Assembly (NCBI GenBank): GCA_030549495.1
Contig: JAUIRK010000997.1
Coordinates: 149,297 to 213,296, forward strand
Source of the DNA: Nectonema munidae
Lineage: Eukaryota > Nematomorpha > Nectonematoida > Nectonematidae
Length of the DNA: 64,000 nucleotides
Reading direction: 5' to 3'
Each line of letters opens with the position of its first letter. Position 1 is the stretch's first letter. The notes under the pieces were generated by a model, which did no database searches, had not been told where the DNA came from, and saw only the letters and a list, made by a program, of their open reading frames with translations. Below, piece by piece: positions 29,701-44,700 of this stretch. The position numbers and the translations under genes were made by a program.

Positions 29701-32700
29701 TTGGAGTACGTTTTTTAAGTATTCGAAAATAGTTTTTAAGCATAAGGAGTGTCCCTTCTTTAGTCGAAGTCAGAAACGAAGTGTTGGTGCCCCTCTTTAG
29801 TGGAAGTCAGAAAGGAAGAGTTGGCGTTTAATTTATTAATTTAAGTAGTTAGAGTTGGAGTACGTTTTTAAGTATTCGAAAATAGTTTTTAAGCATAAGG
29901 AGTGTCCCTTCTTTAGTCGAAGTCAGAAACGAAGTGTTGGTGCCCCTCTTTAGTCGAAGTCAGAAAGGAAGAGTTGGCGTTGAATTTATTAATTTAAGTA
30001 GTTAGAGTTGGAGTACGTTTTTTAAGTATTCGAAAATAGTTTTTAAGCATAAGGAGTGTCCCTTCTTTAGTCGAAGTCAGAAACGAAGTGTTGGTGCCCC
30101 TCTTTAGTGGAAGTCAGAAAGGAAGTGTTGGCGTTTAATTTATTAATTTAAGTAGTTAGAGTTGGAGTACGTTTTTTAAGTATTCGAAAATAGTTTTTAA
30201 GCATAAGGAGTGTCCCTTCTTTAGTCGAAGTCAGAAACGAAGTGTTGGTGCCCCTCTTTAGTCGAAGTCAGAAAGGAAGAGTTGGTGTTTAATTTATTAA
30301 TTTAAGTAGTTAGAGTTGGAGTACGTTTTTTAAGTATTCGAAAATAGTTTTTAAGCATAAGGAGTGTCCCTTCTTTAGTCGAAGTCAGAAACGAAGTGTT
30401 GGTGCCCCTCTTTAGTCGAAGTCAGAAAGGAAGAGTTGGCGTTTAATTTATTAATTTAAGTATTTAGAGTTGGAGTACGTTTTTAAGTATTCGAAAATAG
30501 TTTTTAAGCATAAGGAGTGTCCCTTCTTTAGTCGAAGTCAGAAACGAAGTGTTGGTGCCCCTCTTTAGTCGAAGTGAGAAAGGAAGAGTTGGCGTTTAAT
30601 TTATTAATTTAAGTAGTTAGAGTTGGAGTACGTTTTTTAAGTATTCGAAAATAGTTTTTAAGCATAAGGAGTGTCCCTTCTTTAGTCGAAGTCAGAAACA
30701 AAGTGTTGGTGCCCCTCTTTAGTGGAAGTGAGAAAGGAAGTGTTGGCGTTTAATTTATTAATTTAAGTAGTTAGAGTTGGAGTACGTTTTTTAAGTATTC
30801 GAAAATAGTTTTTAAGCATAAGGAGTGTCCCTTCTTTAGTCGAAGTCAGAAACGAAGTGTTGGTGCTCCTCTTTAGTCGAAGTCAGAAAGGAAGAGTTGG
30901 CGTTTAATTTATTAATTTAAGTATTTAGAGTTAGAGTACGTTTTTAAGTATTCGAAAATAGTTTTTAAGCATAAGGAGTGTCCCTTCTTTAGTCGAAGTC
31001 AGAAACGAAGTGTTGGTGCTCCTCTTTAGTCGAAGTCAGAAAGGAAGAGTTGGCGTTTAATTTATTAATTTAAGTATTTAGAGTTGGAGTACGTTTTTAA
31101 GTATTCGAAAATAGTTTTTAAGCATAAGGAGTGTCCCTTCTTTAGTCCAAGTCAGAAACGAAGTGTTGGTGCCCCTCTTTAGTGGAAGTGAGAAAGGAAG
31201 AGTTGGCGATTAATTTATTAATTTAAGTATTTAGAGTTGGAGTACGTTTTTAAGTATTCGAAAATAGTTTTTAAGCATAAGGAGTGTCCCTTCTTTAGTC
31301 GAAGTCAGAAACGAAGTGTTGGTGCCCCTCTTTAGTCGAAGTCAGAAAGGAAGAGTTGGTGTTGAATTTATTAATTTAGTAGTTAGAGTTGGAGTACGTT
31401 TTTTAAGTATTCGAAAATAGTTTTTAAGCATAAGGAGTGTCCCTTCTTTAGTCGAAGTCAGAAACGAAGTGTTGGTGCTCCTCTTTAGTCGAAGTCAGAA
31501 AGGAAGAGTTGGCGTTTAATTTATTAATTTAAGTATTTAGAGTTGGAGTACGTTTTTAAGTATTCGAAAATAGTTTTTAAGCATAAGGAGTGTCCCTTCT
31601 TTAGTCGAAGTCAGAAACGAAGTGTTGGTGCCCCTCTTTAGTGGAAGTGAGAAAGGAAGAGTTGGCGATTAATTTATTAATTTAAGTATTTAGAGTTGGA
31701 GTACGTTTTTAAGTATTCGAAAATAGTTTTTAAGCATAAGGAGTGTCCCTTCTTTAGTCGAAGTCAGAAACGAAGTGTTGGTGCCCCTCTTTAGTCGAAG
31801 TCAGAAAGGAAGAGTTGGTGTTGAATTTATTAATTTAGTAGTTAGAGTTGGAGTACGTTTTTTAAGTATTCGAAAATAGTTTTTAAGCATAAGGAGAGTT
31901 TTTAAGCATAAGGAGTATCCCTTCTTTAGTCGAAGTCAGAAACGAAGTGTTGGTGCTCCTCTTTAGTCGAAGTCAGAAAGGAAGAGTTGGCGTTTAATTT
32001 ATTAATTTAAGTATTTAGAGTTGGAGTACGTTTTTAAGTATTCGAAAATAGTTTTTAAGCATAAGGAGTGTCCCTTCTTTAGTCGAAGTCAGAAACGAAG
32101 TGTTGGTGCCCCTCTTTAGTGGAAGTGAGAAAGGAAGAGTTGGCGATTAATTTATTAATTTAAGTATTTAGAGTTGGAGTACGTTTTTAAGTATTCGAAA
32201 ATAGTTTTTAAGCATAAGGAGTGTCCCTTCTTTAGTCGAAGTCAGAAACGAAGTGTTGGTGCCCCTCTTTAGTCGAAGTCAGAAAGGAAGAGTTGGTGTT
32301 GAATTTATTAATTTAGTAGTTAGAGTTGGAGTACGTTTTTTAAGTATTCGAAAATAGTTTTTAAGCATAAGGAGAGTTTTTAAGCATAAGGAGTATCCCT
32401 TCTTTAGTCGAAGTCAGAAACGAAGTGTTGGTGCTCCTCTTTAGTCGAAGTCAGAAAGGAAGAGTTGGCGTTTAATTTATTAATTTAAGTATTTAGAGTT
32501 GGAGTACTTTTTTAAGTATTCGAAAATAGTTTTAAAGCATAAGGAGTGTCCCTTCTTTAGTCGAAGTCAGAAACGAAGTGTTGGTGCCCCTCTTTAGTGG
32601 AAGTGAGAAAGGAAGAGTTGGCGTTTAATTTATTAATTTAAGTATTTAGAGTTGGAGTACGTTTTTAAGTATTCGAAAATAGTTTTTAAGCATAAGGAGT

Positions 32701-35700
32701 GTCCCTTCTTTAGTCGAAGTCAGAAACGAAGTGTTGGTGCCCCTCTTTAGTCGAAGTCAGAAAGGAAGAGTTGGTGTTGAATTTATTAATTTAGTAGTTA
32801 GAGTTGGAGTACGTTTTTTAAGTATTCGAAAATAGTTTTTAAGCATAAGGAGTGTCCCTTCTTTAGTCGAAGTCAGAAACGAAGTGTGGGTGTCCCTCTT
32901 TAGTGGAAGTCAGAAAAGAAGAGTTGGCGTTTAATTTATTAATTTAGTAGTTAGAGTTGGAGTACGTTTTTTAAGTATTCGAAAATAGTTTTTAAGCATA
33001 AGGAGTGTCCCTTCTTTAGTCGAAGTCAGAAACGAAGTGTTGGTGCCCCTCTTTAGTCGAAGTCAGAAAGGAAGAGTTTGTTGAATTTATTAATTTAAGT
33101 ATTTAGAGTTGGAGTACGTTTTTAAGTATTCGAAAATAGTTTTTAAGCATAAGGAGTGTCCCTTCTTTAGTCGAAGTCAGAAACGAAGTGTTGGTGCCCC
33201 TCTTTAGTCGAAGTCAGAAAGGAAGAGTTGGCGTTTAATTTATTAATTTAAGTAGTTAGAGTTGGAGTACGTTTTTTAAGTATTCGAAAATAGTTTTTAA
33301 GCATAAGGAGTGTCCCTTCTTTAGTCGAAGTCAGAAACGAAGTGTTGGTGCCCCTCTTTAGTGGAAGTCAGAAAGGAAGAGTTGGCGTTTAATTTATTAA
33401 TTTAAGTAGTTAGAGTTGGAGTACGTTTTTAAGTATTCGAAAATAGTTTTTAAGCATAAGGAGTGTCCCTTCTTTAGTCGAAGTCAGAAACGAAGTGTTG
33501 GTGCCCCTCTTTAGTCGAAGTCAGAAAGGAAGAGTTGGCGTTTAATTTATTAATTTAGTAGTTAGAGTTGGAGTACGTTTTTTAAGTATTCGAAAATAGT
33601 TTTTAAGCATAAGGAGTGTCCCTTCTTTAGTCGAAGTCAGAAACGAAGTGTTGGTGCCCCTCTTTAGTGGAAGTGAGAAAGGAAGAGTTGGCGTTTAATT
33701 TATTAATTTAAGTATTTAGAGTTGGAGTACGTTTTTAAGTATTCGAAAATAGTTTTTAAGCATAAGGAGTGTCCCTTCTTTAGTCGAAGTCAGAAACGAA
33801 GTGTTGGTGCCCCTCTTTAGTCGAAGTCAGAAAGGAAGAGTTGGCGTTTAATTTATTAATTTAAGTAGTTAGAGTTGGAGTACGTTTTTAAGTATTCGAA
33901 AATAGTTTTTAAGCATAAGGAGTGTCCCTTCTTTAGTCGAAGTCAGAAACGAAGTGTTGGTGCCCCTCTTTAGTGGAAGTCAGAAAGGAAGAGTTGGCGT
34001 TTAATTTATTAATTTAAGTAGTTAGAGTTGGAGTACGTTTTTAAGTATTCGAAAATAGTTTTTAAGCATAAGGAGTGTCCCTTCTTTAGTCGAAGTCAGA
34101 AACGAAGTGTTGGTGCCCCTCTTTAGTCGAAGTCAGAAAGGAAGAGTTGGCGTTTAATTTATTAATTTAAGTAGTTAGAGTTGGAGTACGTTTTTTAAGT
34201 ATTCGAAAATAGTTTTTAAGCATAAGGAGTGTCCCTTCTTTAGTCGAAGTCAGAAACGAAGTGTTGGTGCCCCTCTTTAGTCGAAGTCAGAAAGGAAGAG
34301 TTGGCGTTTAATTTATTAATTTAAGTAGTTAGAGTTGGAGTACGTTTTTAAGTATTCGAAAATAGTTTTTAAGCATAAGGAGTGTCCCTTCTTTAGTCGA
34401 AGTCAGAAACGAAGTGTTGGTGCCCCTCTTTAGTGGAAGTGAGAAAGGAAGAGTTGGCGATTAATTTATTAATTTAAGTATTTAGAGTTGGAGTACGTTT
34501 TTTAAGTATTCGAAAATAGTTTTTAAGCATAAGGTGTGTCCCTACTTTAGTCCAAGTCAGAAACGAAGTGTTGGTGCCCCTCTTTAGTGGAAGTCAGAAA
34601 GGAAGAGTTGGCGTTTAATTTATTAATTTAAGTAGTTAGAGTTGGAGTACGTTTTTTAAGTATTCGAAAATAGTTTTTAAGCATAAGGAGTGTCCCTTCT
34701 TTAGTCGAAGTCAGAAACGAAGTGTTGGTGCTCCTCTTTAGTCGAAGTCAGAAAGGAAGAGTTGGCGTTTAATTTATTAATTTAAGTATTTAGAGTTGGA
34801 GTACGTTTTTAAGTATTCGAAAATAGTTTTTAAGCATAAGGAGTGTCCCTTCTTTAGTCGAAGTCAGAAACGAAGTGTTGGTGCCCCTCTTTAGTCGAAG
34901 TCAGAAAGGAAGAGTTGGCGTTTAATTTATTAATTTAAGTATTTAGAGTTGGAGTACGTTTTTAAGTATTCGAAAATAGTTTTTAAGCATAAGGAGTGTC
35001 CCTTCTTTAGTCCAAGTCAGAAACGAAGTGTTGGTGCCCCTCTTTAGTGGAAGTGAGAAAGGAAGAGTTGGCGATTAATTTATTAATTTAAGTATTTAGA
35101 GTTGGAGTACGTTTTTAAGTATTCGAAAATAGTTTTTAAGCATAAGGAGTGTCCCTTCTTTAGTCGAAGTCAGAAACGAAGTGTTGGTGCCCCTCTTTAG
35201 TCGAAGTCAGAAAGGAAGAGTTGGTGTTGAATTTATTAATTTAGTAGTTAGAGTTGGAGTACGTTTTTTAAGTATTCGAAAATAGTTTTTAAGCATAAGG
35301 AGTGTCCCTTCTTTAGTCGAAGTCAGAAACGAAGTGTTGGTGCCCCTCTTTAGTCGAAGTCAGAAAGGAAGAGTTGGTGTTTAATTTATTAATTTAAGTA
35401 GTTAGAGTTGGAGTACGTTTTTTAAGTATTCGAAAATAGTTTTTAAGCATAAGGAGTGTCCCTTCTTTAGTCCAAGTCAGAAACGAAGTGTTGGTGCCCC
35501 TCTTTAGTGGAAGTGAGAAAGGAAGAGTTGGCGTTTAATTTATTAATTTAGTAGTTAGAGTTGGAGTACGTTTTTTAAGTATTCGAAAATAGTTTTTAAG
35601 CATAAGGAGTGTCCCTTCTTTAGTCGAAGTCAGAAACGAAGTGTTGGTGCCCCTCTTTAGTCGAAGTCAGAAAGGAAGAGTTGGTGTTGAATTTATTAAT

Positions 35701-38700
35701 TTAAGTAGTTAGAGTTGGAGTACGTTTTTTAAGTATTCGAAAATAGTTTTTAAGCATAAGGAGTGTCCCTTCTTTAGTCCAAGTCAGAAACGAAGTGTTG
35801 GTGCCCCTCTTTAGTGGAAGTCAGAAAGGAAGAGTTGGCGTTTAATTTATTAATTTAAGTATTTAGAGTTGGAGTACGTTTTTTAAGTATTCGAAAATAG
35901 TTTTTAAGCATAAGGAGTGTCCCTTCTTTAGTCGAAGTCAGAAACGAAGTGTTGGTGCCTCCTCTTTAGTCGAAGTCAGAAAGGAAGAGTTGGCGTTTAA
36001 TTTATTAATTTAAGTAGTTAGAGTTGGAGTACGTTTTTAAGTATTCGAAAATAGTTTTTAAGCATAAGGAGTGTCCCTTCTTTAGTCGAAGTCAGAAACG
36101 AAGTGTTGGTGCTCCTCTTTAGTCGAAGTCAGAAAGGAAGAGTTGGCGTTTAATTTATTAATTTAAGTATTTAGAGTTGGAGTACGTTTTTAAGTATTCG
36201 AAAATAGTTTTTAAGCATAAGGAGTGTCCCTTCTTTAGTCCAAGTCAGAAACGAAGTGTTGGTGCCCCTCTTTAGTGGAAGTGAGAAAGGAAGAGTTGGC
36301 GATTAATTTATTAATTTAAGTATTTAGAGTTGGAGTACGTTTTTAAGTATTCGAAAATAGTTTTTAAGCATAAGGAGTGTCCCTTCTTTAGTCGAAGTCA
36401 GAAACGAAGTGTTGGTGCCCCTCTTTAGTCGAAGTCAGAAAGGAAGAGTTGGTGTTGAATTTATTAATTTAGTAGTTAGAGTTGGAGTACGTTTTTTAAG
36501 TATTCGAAAATAGTTTTTAAGCATAAGGAGTGTCCCTTCTTTAGTCGAAGTCAGAAACGAAGTGTTGGTGCTCCTCTTTAGTCGAAGTCAGAAAGGAAGA
36601 GTTGGCGTTTAATTTATTAATTTAAGTAGTTAGAGTTGGAGTACGTTTTTAAGTATTCGAAAATAGTTTTTAAGCATAAGGAGTGTCCCTTCTTTAATCG
36701 AAGTCAGAAACAAAGTGTTGGTGCCCCTCTTTAGTGGAAGTGAGAAAGGAAGAGTTGGCGTTTAATTTATTAATTTAAGTATTTAGAGTTGGAGTACGTT
36801 TTTAAGTATTCGAAAATAGTTTTTAAGCATAAGGAGTGTCCCTTCTTTAGTCGAAGTCAGAAACGAAGTGTTGGTGCCCCTCTTTAGTCGAAGTCAGAAA
36901 GGAAGAGTTGGTGTTGAATTTATTAATTTAGTAGTTAGAGTTGGAGTACGTTTTTTAAGTATTCGAAAATAGTTTTTAAGCATAAGGAGTGTCCCTTCTT
37001 TAGTCGAAGTCAGAAACGAAGTGTTGGTGCCCCTCTTTAGTCGAAGTCAGAAAGGAAGAGTTGGCGTTTAATTTATTAATTTAAGTATTTAGAGTTGGAG
37101 TACTTTTTTAAGTATTCGAAAATAGTTTTTAAGCATAAGGAGTGTCCCTTCTTTAGTCGAAGTCAGAAACGAAGTGTTGGTGCCCCTCTTTAGTCGAAGT
37201 CAGAAAGGAAGAGTTGGCGATTAATTTATTAATTTAAGTATTTAGAGTTGGAGTACGTTTTTAAGTATTCGAAAATAGTTTTTAAGCATAAGGAGTGTCC
37301 CTTCTTTAGTCGAAGTCAGAAACGAAGTGTTGGTGCCCCTCTTTAGTCGAAGTCAGAAAGGAAGAGTTGGCGTTTAATTTATTAATTTAAGTATTTAGAG
37401 TTGGAGTACGTTTTTTAAGTATTCGAAAATAGTTTTTAAGCATAAGGAGTGTCCCTTCTTTAGTCGAAGTCAGAAACGAAGTGTTGGTGCCTCCTCTTTA
37501 GTCGAAGTCAGAAAGGAAGAGTTGGCGTTTAATTTATTAATTTAAGTAGTTAGAGTTGGAGTACGTTTTTTAAGTATTCGAAAATAGTTTTTAAGCATAA
37601 GGAGTGTCCCTTCTTTAGTCGAAGTCAGAAACGAAGTGTTGGTGCCCCTCTTTAGTCGAAGTCAGAAAGGAAGAGTTGGTGTTGAATTTATTAATTTAGT
37701 AGTTAGAGTTGGAGTACGTTTTTTAAGTATTCGAAAATAGTTTTTAAGCATAAGGAGTGTCCCTTCTTTAGTCGAAGTCAGAAACGAAGTGTTGGTGCCC
37801 CTCTTTAGTGGAAGTCAGAAAAGAAGAGTTGGCGTTTAATTTATTAATTTAGTAGTTAGAGTTGGAGTACGTTTTTTAAGTATTCGAAAATAGTTTTTAA
37901 GCATAAGGAGAGTTTTTAAGCATAAGGAGTATCCCTTCTTTAGTCGAAGTCAGAAACGAAGTGTTGGTGCCCCTCTTTAGTCGAAGTCAGAAAGGAAGAG
38001 TTGGCGTTTAATTTATTAATTTAAGTATTTAGAGTTGGAGTACGTTTTTAAGTATTCGAAAATAGTTTTTAAGCATAAGGAGTGTCCCTTCTTTAGTCGA
38101 AGTCAGAAACGAAGTGTTGGTGCCCCTCTTTAGTCGAAGTCAGAAAGGAAGAGTTGGCGTTTAATTTATTAATTTAAGTATTTAGAGTTGGAGTACGTTT
38201 TTAAGTATTCGAAAATAGTTTTTAAGCATAAGGAGTGTCCCTTCTTTAGTCGAAGTCAGAAACGAAGTGTTGGTGCCCCTCTTTAGTCGAAGTCAGAAAG
38301 GAAGAGTTGGCGTTTAATTTATTAATTTAAGTATTTAGAGTTGGAGTACGTTTTTTAAGTATTCGAAAATAGTTTTTAAGCATAAGGAGTGTCCCTTCTT
38401 TAGTCGAAGTCAGAAACGAAGTGTTGGTGCCCCTCTTTAGTGGAAGTCAGAAAGGAAGAGTTGGCGTTTAATTTATTAATTTAAGTATTTAGAGTTGGAG
38501 TACGTTTTTTAAGTATTCGAAAATAGTTTTTAAGCATAAGGAGTGTCCCTTCTTTAGTCGAAGTCAGAAACGAAGTGTTGGTGCCCCTCTTTAGTCGAAG
38601 TCAGAAAGGAAGAGTTGGCGTTTAATTTATTAATTTAAGTATTTAGAGTTGGAGTACGTTTTTTAAGTATTCGAAAATAGTTTTTAAGCATAAGGAGTGT

Positions 38701-41700
38701 CCCTTCTTTAGTCGAAGTCAGAAACGAAGTGTTGGTGCCCCTCTTTAGTGGAAGTGAGAAAGGAAGAGTTGGCGTTTAATTTATTAATTTAAGTATTTAG
38801 AGTTGGAGTACGTTTTTAAGTATTCGAAAATAGTTTTTAAGCATAAGGAGTGTCCCTTCTTTAGTCGAAGTCAGAAACGAAGTGTTGGTGCACCTCTTTA
38901 GTCGAAGTCAGAAAGGAAGAGTTGGCGTTTAATTTATTAATTTAAGTAGTTAGAGTTGGAGTACGTTTTTTAAGTATTCGAAAATAGTTTTTAAGCATAA
39001 GGAGTGTCCCCTCTTTAGTCCAAGTCAGAAACGAAGTGTTGGTGCTCCTCTTTAGTCGAAGTCAGAAAGGAAGAGTTGGCGTTTAATTTATTAATTTAAG
39101 TATTTAGAGTTGGAGTACGTTTTTAAGTATTCGAAAATAGTTTTTAAGCATAAGGAGTGTCCCTTCTTTAGTCGAAGTCAGAAACGAAGTGTTGGTGCCC
39201 CTCTTTAGTGGAAGTGAGAAAGGAAGAGTTGGCGATTAATTTATTAATTTAAGTATTTAGAGTTGGAGTACGTTTTTAAGTATTCGAAAATAGTTTTTAA
39301 GCATAAGGAGTGTCCCTTCTTTAGTCGAAGTCAGAAACGAAGTGTTGGTGCCCCTCTTTAGTCGAAGTCAGAAAGGAAGAGTTGGTGTTGAATTTATTAA
39401 TTTAAGTAGTTAGAGTTGGAGTACGTTTTTTAAGTATTCGAAAATAGTTTTTAAGCATAAGGAGTGTCCCTTCTTTAGTCGAAGTCAGAAACGAAGTGTG
39501 GGTGTCCCTCTTTAGTGGAAGTCAGAAAAGAAGAGTTGGCGTTTAATTTATTAATTTAGTAGTTAGAGTTGGAGTACGTTTTTTAAGTATTCGAAAATAG
39601 TTTTTAAGCATAAGGAGTGTCCCTTCTTTAGTCGAAGTCAGAAACGAAGTGTTGGTGCTCCTCTTTAGTCGAAGTCAGAAAGGAAGAGTTGGCGTTTAAT
39701 TTATTAATTTAAGTATTTAGAGTTGGAGTACGTTTTTAAGTATTCGAAAATAGTTTTTAAGCATAAGGAGTGTCCCTTCTTTAGTCGAAGTCAGAAACGA
39801 AGTGTTGGTGCTCCTCTTTAGTCGAAGTCAGAAAGGAAGAGTTGGCGTTTAATTTATTAATTTAAGTATTTAGAGTTGGAGTACGTTTTTAAGTATTCGA
39901 AAATAGTTTTTAAGCATAAGGAGTGTCCCTTCTTTAGTCGAAGTCAGAAACGAAGTGTTGGTGCCCCTCTTTAGTGGAAGTGAGAAAGGAAGAGTTGGCG
40001 TTTAATTTATTAATTTAAGTATTTAGAGTTGGAGTACGTTTTTAAGTATTCGAAAATAGTTTTTAAGCATAAGGAGTGTCCCTTCTTTAGTCGAAGTCAG
40101 AAACGAAGTGTTGGTGCCCCTCTTTAGTCGAAGTCAGAAAGGAAGAGTTGGTGTTGAATTTATTAATTTAGTAGTTAGAGTTGGAGTACGTTTTTTAAGT
40201 ATTCGAAAATAGTTTTTAAGCATAAGGAGTGTCCCTTCTTTAGTCGAAGTCAGAAACGAAGTGTTGGTGCTCCTCTTTAGTCGAAGTCAGAAAGGAAGAG
40301 TTGGCGTTTAATTTATTAATTTAAGTATTTAGAGTTGGAGTACGTTTTTAAGTATTCGAAAATAGTTTTTAAGCATAAGGAGTGTCCCTTCTTTAGTCGA
40401 AGTCAGAAACGAAGTGTTGGTGCCCCTCTTTAGTGGAAGTGAGAAAGGAAGAGTTGGCGATTAATTTATTAATTTAAGTATTTAGAGTTGGAGTACGTTT
40501 TTAAGTATTCGAAAATAGTTTTTAAGCATAAGGAGTGTCCCTTCTTTAGTCGAAGTCAGAAACGAAGTGTTGGTGCCCCTCTTTAGTCGAAGTCAGAAAG
40601 GAAGAGTTGGTGTTGAATTTATTAATTTAGTAGTTAGAGTTGGAGTACGTTTTTTAAGTATTCGAAAATAGTTTTTAAGCATAAGGAGTGTCCCTTCTTT
40701 AGTCGAAGTCAGAAACGAAGTGTTGGTGCCCCTCTTTAGTCGAAGTCAGAAAGGAAGAGTTGGCGTTTAATTTATTAATTTAAGTATTTAGAGTTGGAGT
40801 ACGTTTTTAAGTATTCGAAAATAGTTTTTAAGCATAAGGAGTGTCCCTTCTTTAGTCGAAGTCAGAAACGAAGTGTTGGTGCCCCTCTTTAGTGGAAGTC
40901 AGAAAGGAAGAGTTGGCGTTTAATTTATTAATTTAAGTATTTAGAGTTGGAGTACGTTTTTAAGTATTCGAAAATAGTTTTTAAGCATAAGGAGTGTCCC
41001 TTCTTTAGTCGAAGTCAGAAACGAAGTGTTGGTGCTCCTCTTTAGTCGAAGTCAGAAAGGAAGAGTTGGCGTTTAATTTATTAATTTAAGTAGTTAGAGT
41101 TGGAGTACGTTTTTTAAGTATTCGAAAATAGTTTTTAAGCATAAGGAGTGTCCCTTCTTTAGTCGAAGTCAGAAACGAAGTGTGGGTGTCCCTCTTTAGT
41201 GGAAGTCAGAAAAGAAGAGTTGGCGTTTAATTTATTAATTTGGTAGTTAGAGTTGGAGTACGTTTTTTAAGTATTCGAAAATAGTTTTTAAGCATAAGGA
41301 GTGTCCCTTCTTTAGTCGAAGTCAGAAACGAAGTGTTGGTGCCCCTCTTTAGTCGAAGTCAGAAAGGAAGAGTTGGCGTTTAATTTATTAATTTAAGTAT
41401 TTAGAGTTGGAGTACGTTTTTTAAGTATTCGAAAATAGTTTTTAAGCATAAGGAGTGTCCCTTCTTTAGTCGAAGTCAGAAACGAAGTGTTGGTGCCCCT
41501 CTTTAGTGGAAGTCAGAAAGGAAGAGTTGGCGTTTAATTTATTAATTTAAGTAGTTAGAGTTGGAGTACGTTTTTTAAGTATTCGAAAATAGTTTTTAAG
41601 CATAAGGAGTGTCCCTTCTTTAGTCGAAGTCAGAAACGAAGTGTTGGTGCCCCTCTTTAGTCGAAGTCAGAAAGGAAGAGTTGGCGTTGAATTTATTAAT

Positions 41701-44700
41701 TTAAGTAGTTAGAGTTGGAGTACGTTTTTTAAGTATTCGAAAATAGTTTTTAAGCATAAGGAGTGTCCCTTCTTTAGTCGAAGTCAGAAACGAAGTGTTG
41801 GTGCCCCTCTTTAGTCGAAGTCAGAAAGGAAGAGTTGGCGTTTAATTTATTAATTTAAGTAGTTAGAGTTGGAGTACGTTTTTTAAGTATTCGAAAATAG
41901 TTTTTAAGCATAAGGAGTGTCCCTTCTTTAGTCGAAGTCAGAAACGAAGTGTTGGTGCCCCTCTTTAGTGGAAGTGAGAAAGGAAGAGTTGGCGATTAAT
42001 TTATTAATTTAAGTATTTAGAGTTGGAGTACGTTTTTAAGTATTCGAAAATAGTTTTTAAGCATAAGGAGTGTCCCTTCTTTAGTCGAAGTCAGAAACGA
42101 AGTGTTGGTGCCCCTCTTTAGTGGAAGTGAAAAAGGAAGAGTTTGCGATTAATTTATTAATTTAAGTAGTTTGGGTTGGAGTACGTTTTTTAAGTATTCG
42201 AAAATAGTTTTTAAGCATAAGGAGTGTCCCTTCTTTAGTCGAAGTCAGAAACGAAGTGTTGGTGCCTCCTCTTTAGTCGAAGTCAGAAAGGAAGAGTTGG
42301 CGTTTAATTTATTAATTTAAGTAGTTAGAGTTGGAGTACGTTTTTTAAGTATTCGAAAATAGTTTTTAAGCATAAGGAGTGTCCCTTCTTTAGTCGAAGT
42401 CAGAAACGAAGTGTTGGTGCCCCTCTTTAGTCGAAGTCAGAAAGGAAGAGTTGGCGTTTAATTTATTAATTTAAGTATTTAGAGTTGGAGTACGTTTTTA
42501 AGTATTCGAAAATAGTTTTTAAGCATAAGGAGTGTCCCTTCTTTAGTCCAAGTCAGAAACGAAGTGTTGGTGCCCCTCTTTAGTGGAAGTGAGAAAGGAA
42601 GAGTTGGCGATTAATTTATTAATTTAAGTATTTAGAGTTGGAGTACGTTTTTAAGTATTCGAAAATAGTTTTTAAGCATAAGGAGTGTCCCTTCTTTAGT
42701 CGAAGTCAGAAACGAAGTGTTGGTGCCCCTCTTTAGTCGAAGTGAGAAAGGAAGAGTTGGTGTTGAATTTATTAATTTAGTAGTTAGAGTTGGAGTACGT
42801 TTTTTAAGTATTCGAAAATAGTTTTTAAGCATAAGGAGTGTCCCTTCTTTAGTCGAAGTCAGAAACGAAGTGTTGGTGCCCCTCTTTAGTCGAAGTCAGA
42901 AAGGAAGAGTTGGCGTTTAATTTATTAATTTAAGTATTTAGAGTTGGAGTACGTTTTTTAAGTATTCGAAAATAGTTTTTAAGCATAAGGAGTGTCCCTT
43001 CTTTAGTCGAAGTCAGAAACGAAGTGTTGGTGCCCCTCTTTAGTGGAAGTCAGAAAGGAAGAGTTGGCGTTTAATTTATTAATTTAAGTATTTAGAGTTG
43101 GAGTACGTTTTTAAGTATTCGAAAATAGTTTTTAAGCATAAGGAGTTTCCCTTCTTTAGTCGAAGTCAGAAACGAAGTGTGGGTGTCCCTCTTTAGTGGA
43201 AGTCAGAAAAGAAGAGTTGGCGTTTAATTTATTAATTTAGTAGTTAGAGTTGGAGTACGTTTTTTAAGTATTCGAAAATAGTTTTTAAGCATAAGGAGTG
43301 TCCCTTCTTTAGTCGAAGTCAGAAACAAAGTGTTGGTGCTCCTCTTTAGTCGAAGTCAGAAAGGAAGAGTTGGCGTTTAATTTATTAATTTAAGTATTTA
43401 GAGTTGGAGTACGTTTTTTAAGTATTCGAAAATAGTTTTTAAGCATAAGGAGTGTCCCTTCTTTAGTCCAAGTCAGAAACGAAGTGTTGATGCCCCTCTT
43501 TAGTGGAAGTGAGAAAGGAAGAGTTGGCGATTAATTTATTAATTTAAGTATTTAGAGTTGGAGTACGTTTTTAAGTATTCGAAAATAGTTTTTAAGCATA
43601 AGGAGTGTCCCTTCTTTAGTCGAAGTCAGAAACGAAGTGTTGGTGCCCCTCTTTAGTGGAAGTCAGAAAGGAAGAGTTGGCGTTTAATTTATTAATTTAA
43701 GTAGTTAGAGTTGGAGTACGTTTTTTAAGTATTCGAAAATAGTTTTTAAGCATAAGGAGTGTCCCTTCTTTAGTCGAAGTCAGAAACGAAGTGTTGGTGC
43801 CCCTCTTTAGTCGAAGTCAGAAAGGAAGAGTTGGCGTTGAATTTATTAATTTAGTAGTTAGAGTTGGAGTACGTTTTTTAAGTATTCGAAAATAGTTTTT
43901 AAGCATAAGGAGTGTCCCTTCTTTAGTCGAAGTCAGAAACGAAGTGTTGGTGCCCCTCTTTAGTCGAAGTCAGAAAGGAAGAGTTGGTGTTGAATTTATT
44001 AATTTAAGTAGTTAGAGTTGGAGTACGTTTTTTAAGTATTCGAAAATAGTTTTTAAGCATAAGGAGTGTCCCTTCTTTAGTCGAAGTCAGAAACGAAGTG
44101 TGGGTGTCCCTCTTTAGTGGAAGTGAGAAAGGAAGAGTTGGCGATTAATTTATTAATTTAAGTATCTAGAGTTGGAGTACGTTTTTAAGTATTCGAAAAT
44201 AGTTTTTAAGCATAAGGAGTGTCCCTTCTTTAGTCGAAGTCAGAAACGAAGTGTTGGTGCCCCTCTTTAGTCGAAGTCAGAAAGGAAGAGTTGGTGTTGA
44301 ATTTATTAATTTAGTAGTTAGAGTTGGAGTACGTTTTTTAAGTATTCGAAAATAGTTTTTAAGCATAAGGAGTGTCCCTTCTTTAGTCGAAGTCAGAAAC
44401 GAAGTGTTGGTGCTCCTCTTTAGTCGAAGTCAGAAAGGAAGAGTTGGCGTTTAATTTATTAATTTAAGTATTTAGAGTTGGAGTACGTTTTTAAGTATTC
44501 GAAAATAGTTTTTAAGCATAAGGAGTGTCCCTTCTTTAGTCGAAGTCAGAAACGAAGTGTTGGTGCCCCTCTTTAGTGGAAGTGAGAAAGGAAGAGTTGG
44601 CGATTAATTTATTAATTTAAGTATTTAGAGTTGGAGTACGTTTTTAAGTATTCGAAAATAGTTTTTAAGCATAAGGAGTGTCCCTTCTTTAGTCGAAGTC

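Noticed and set aside
42632-42832. 66-codon minus-strand frame inside the array
   Set aside because: A chance frame over two satellite monomers; equivalent frames are closed in neighbouring monomers.
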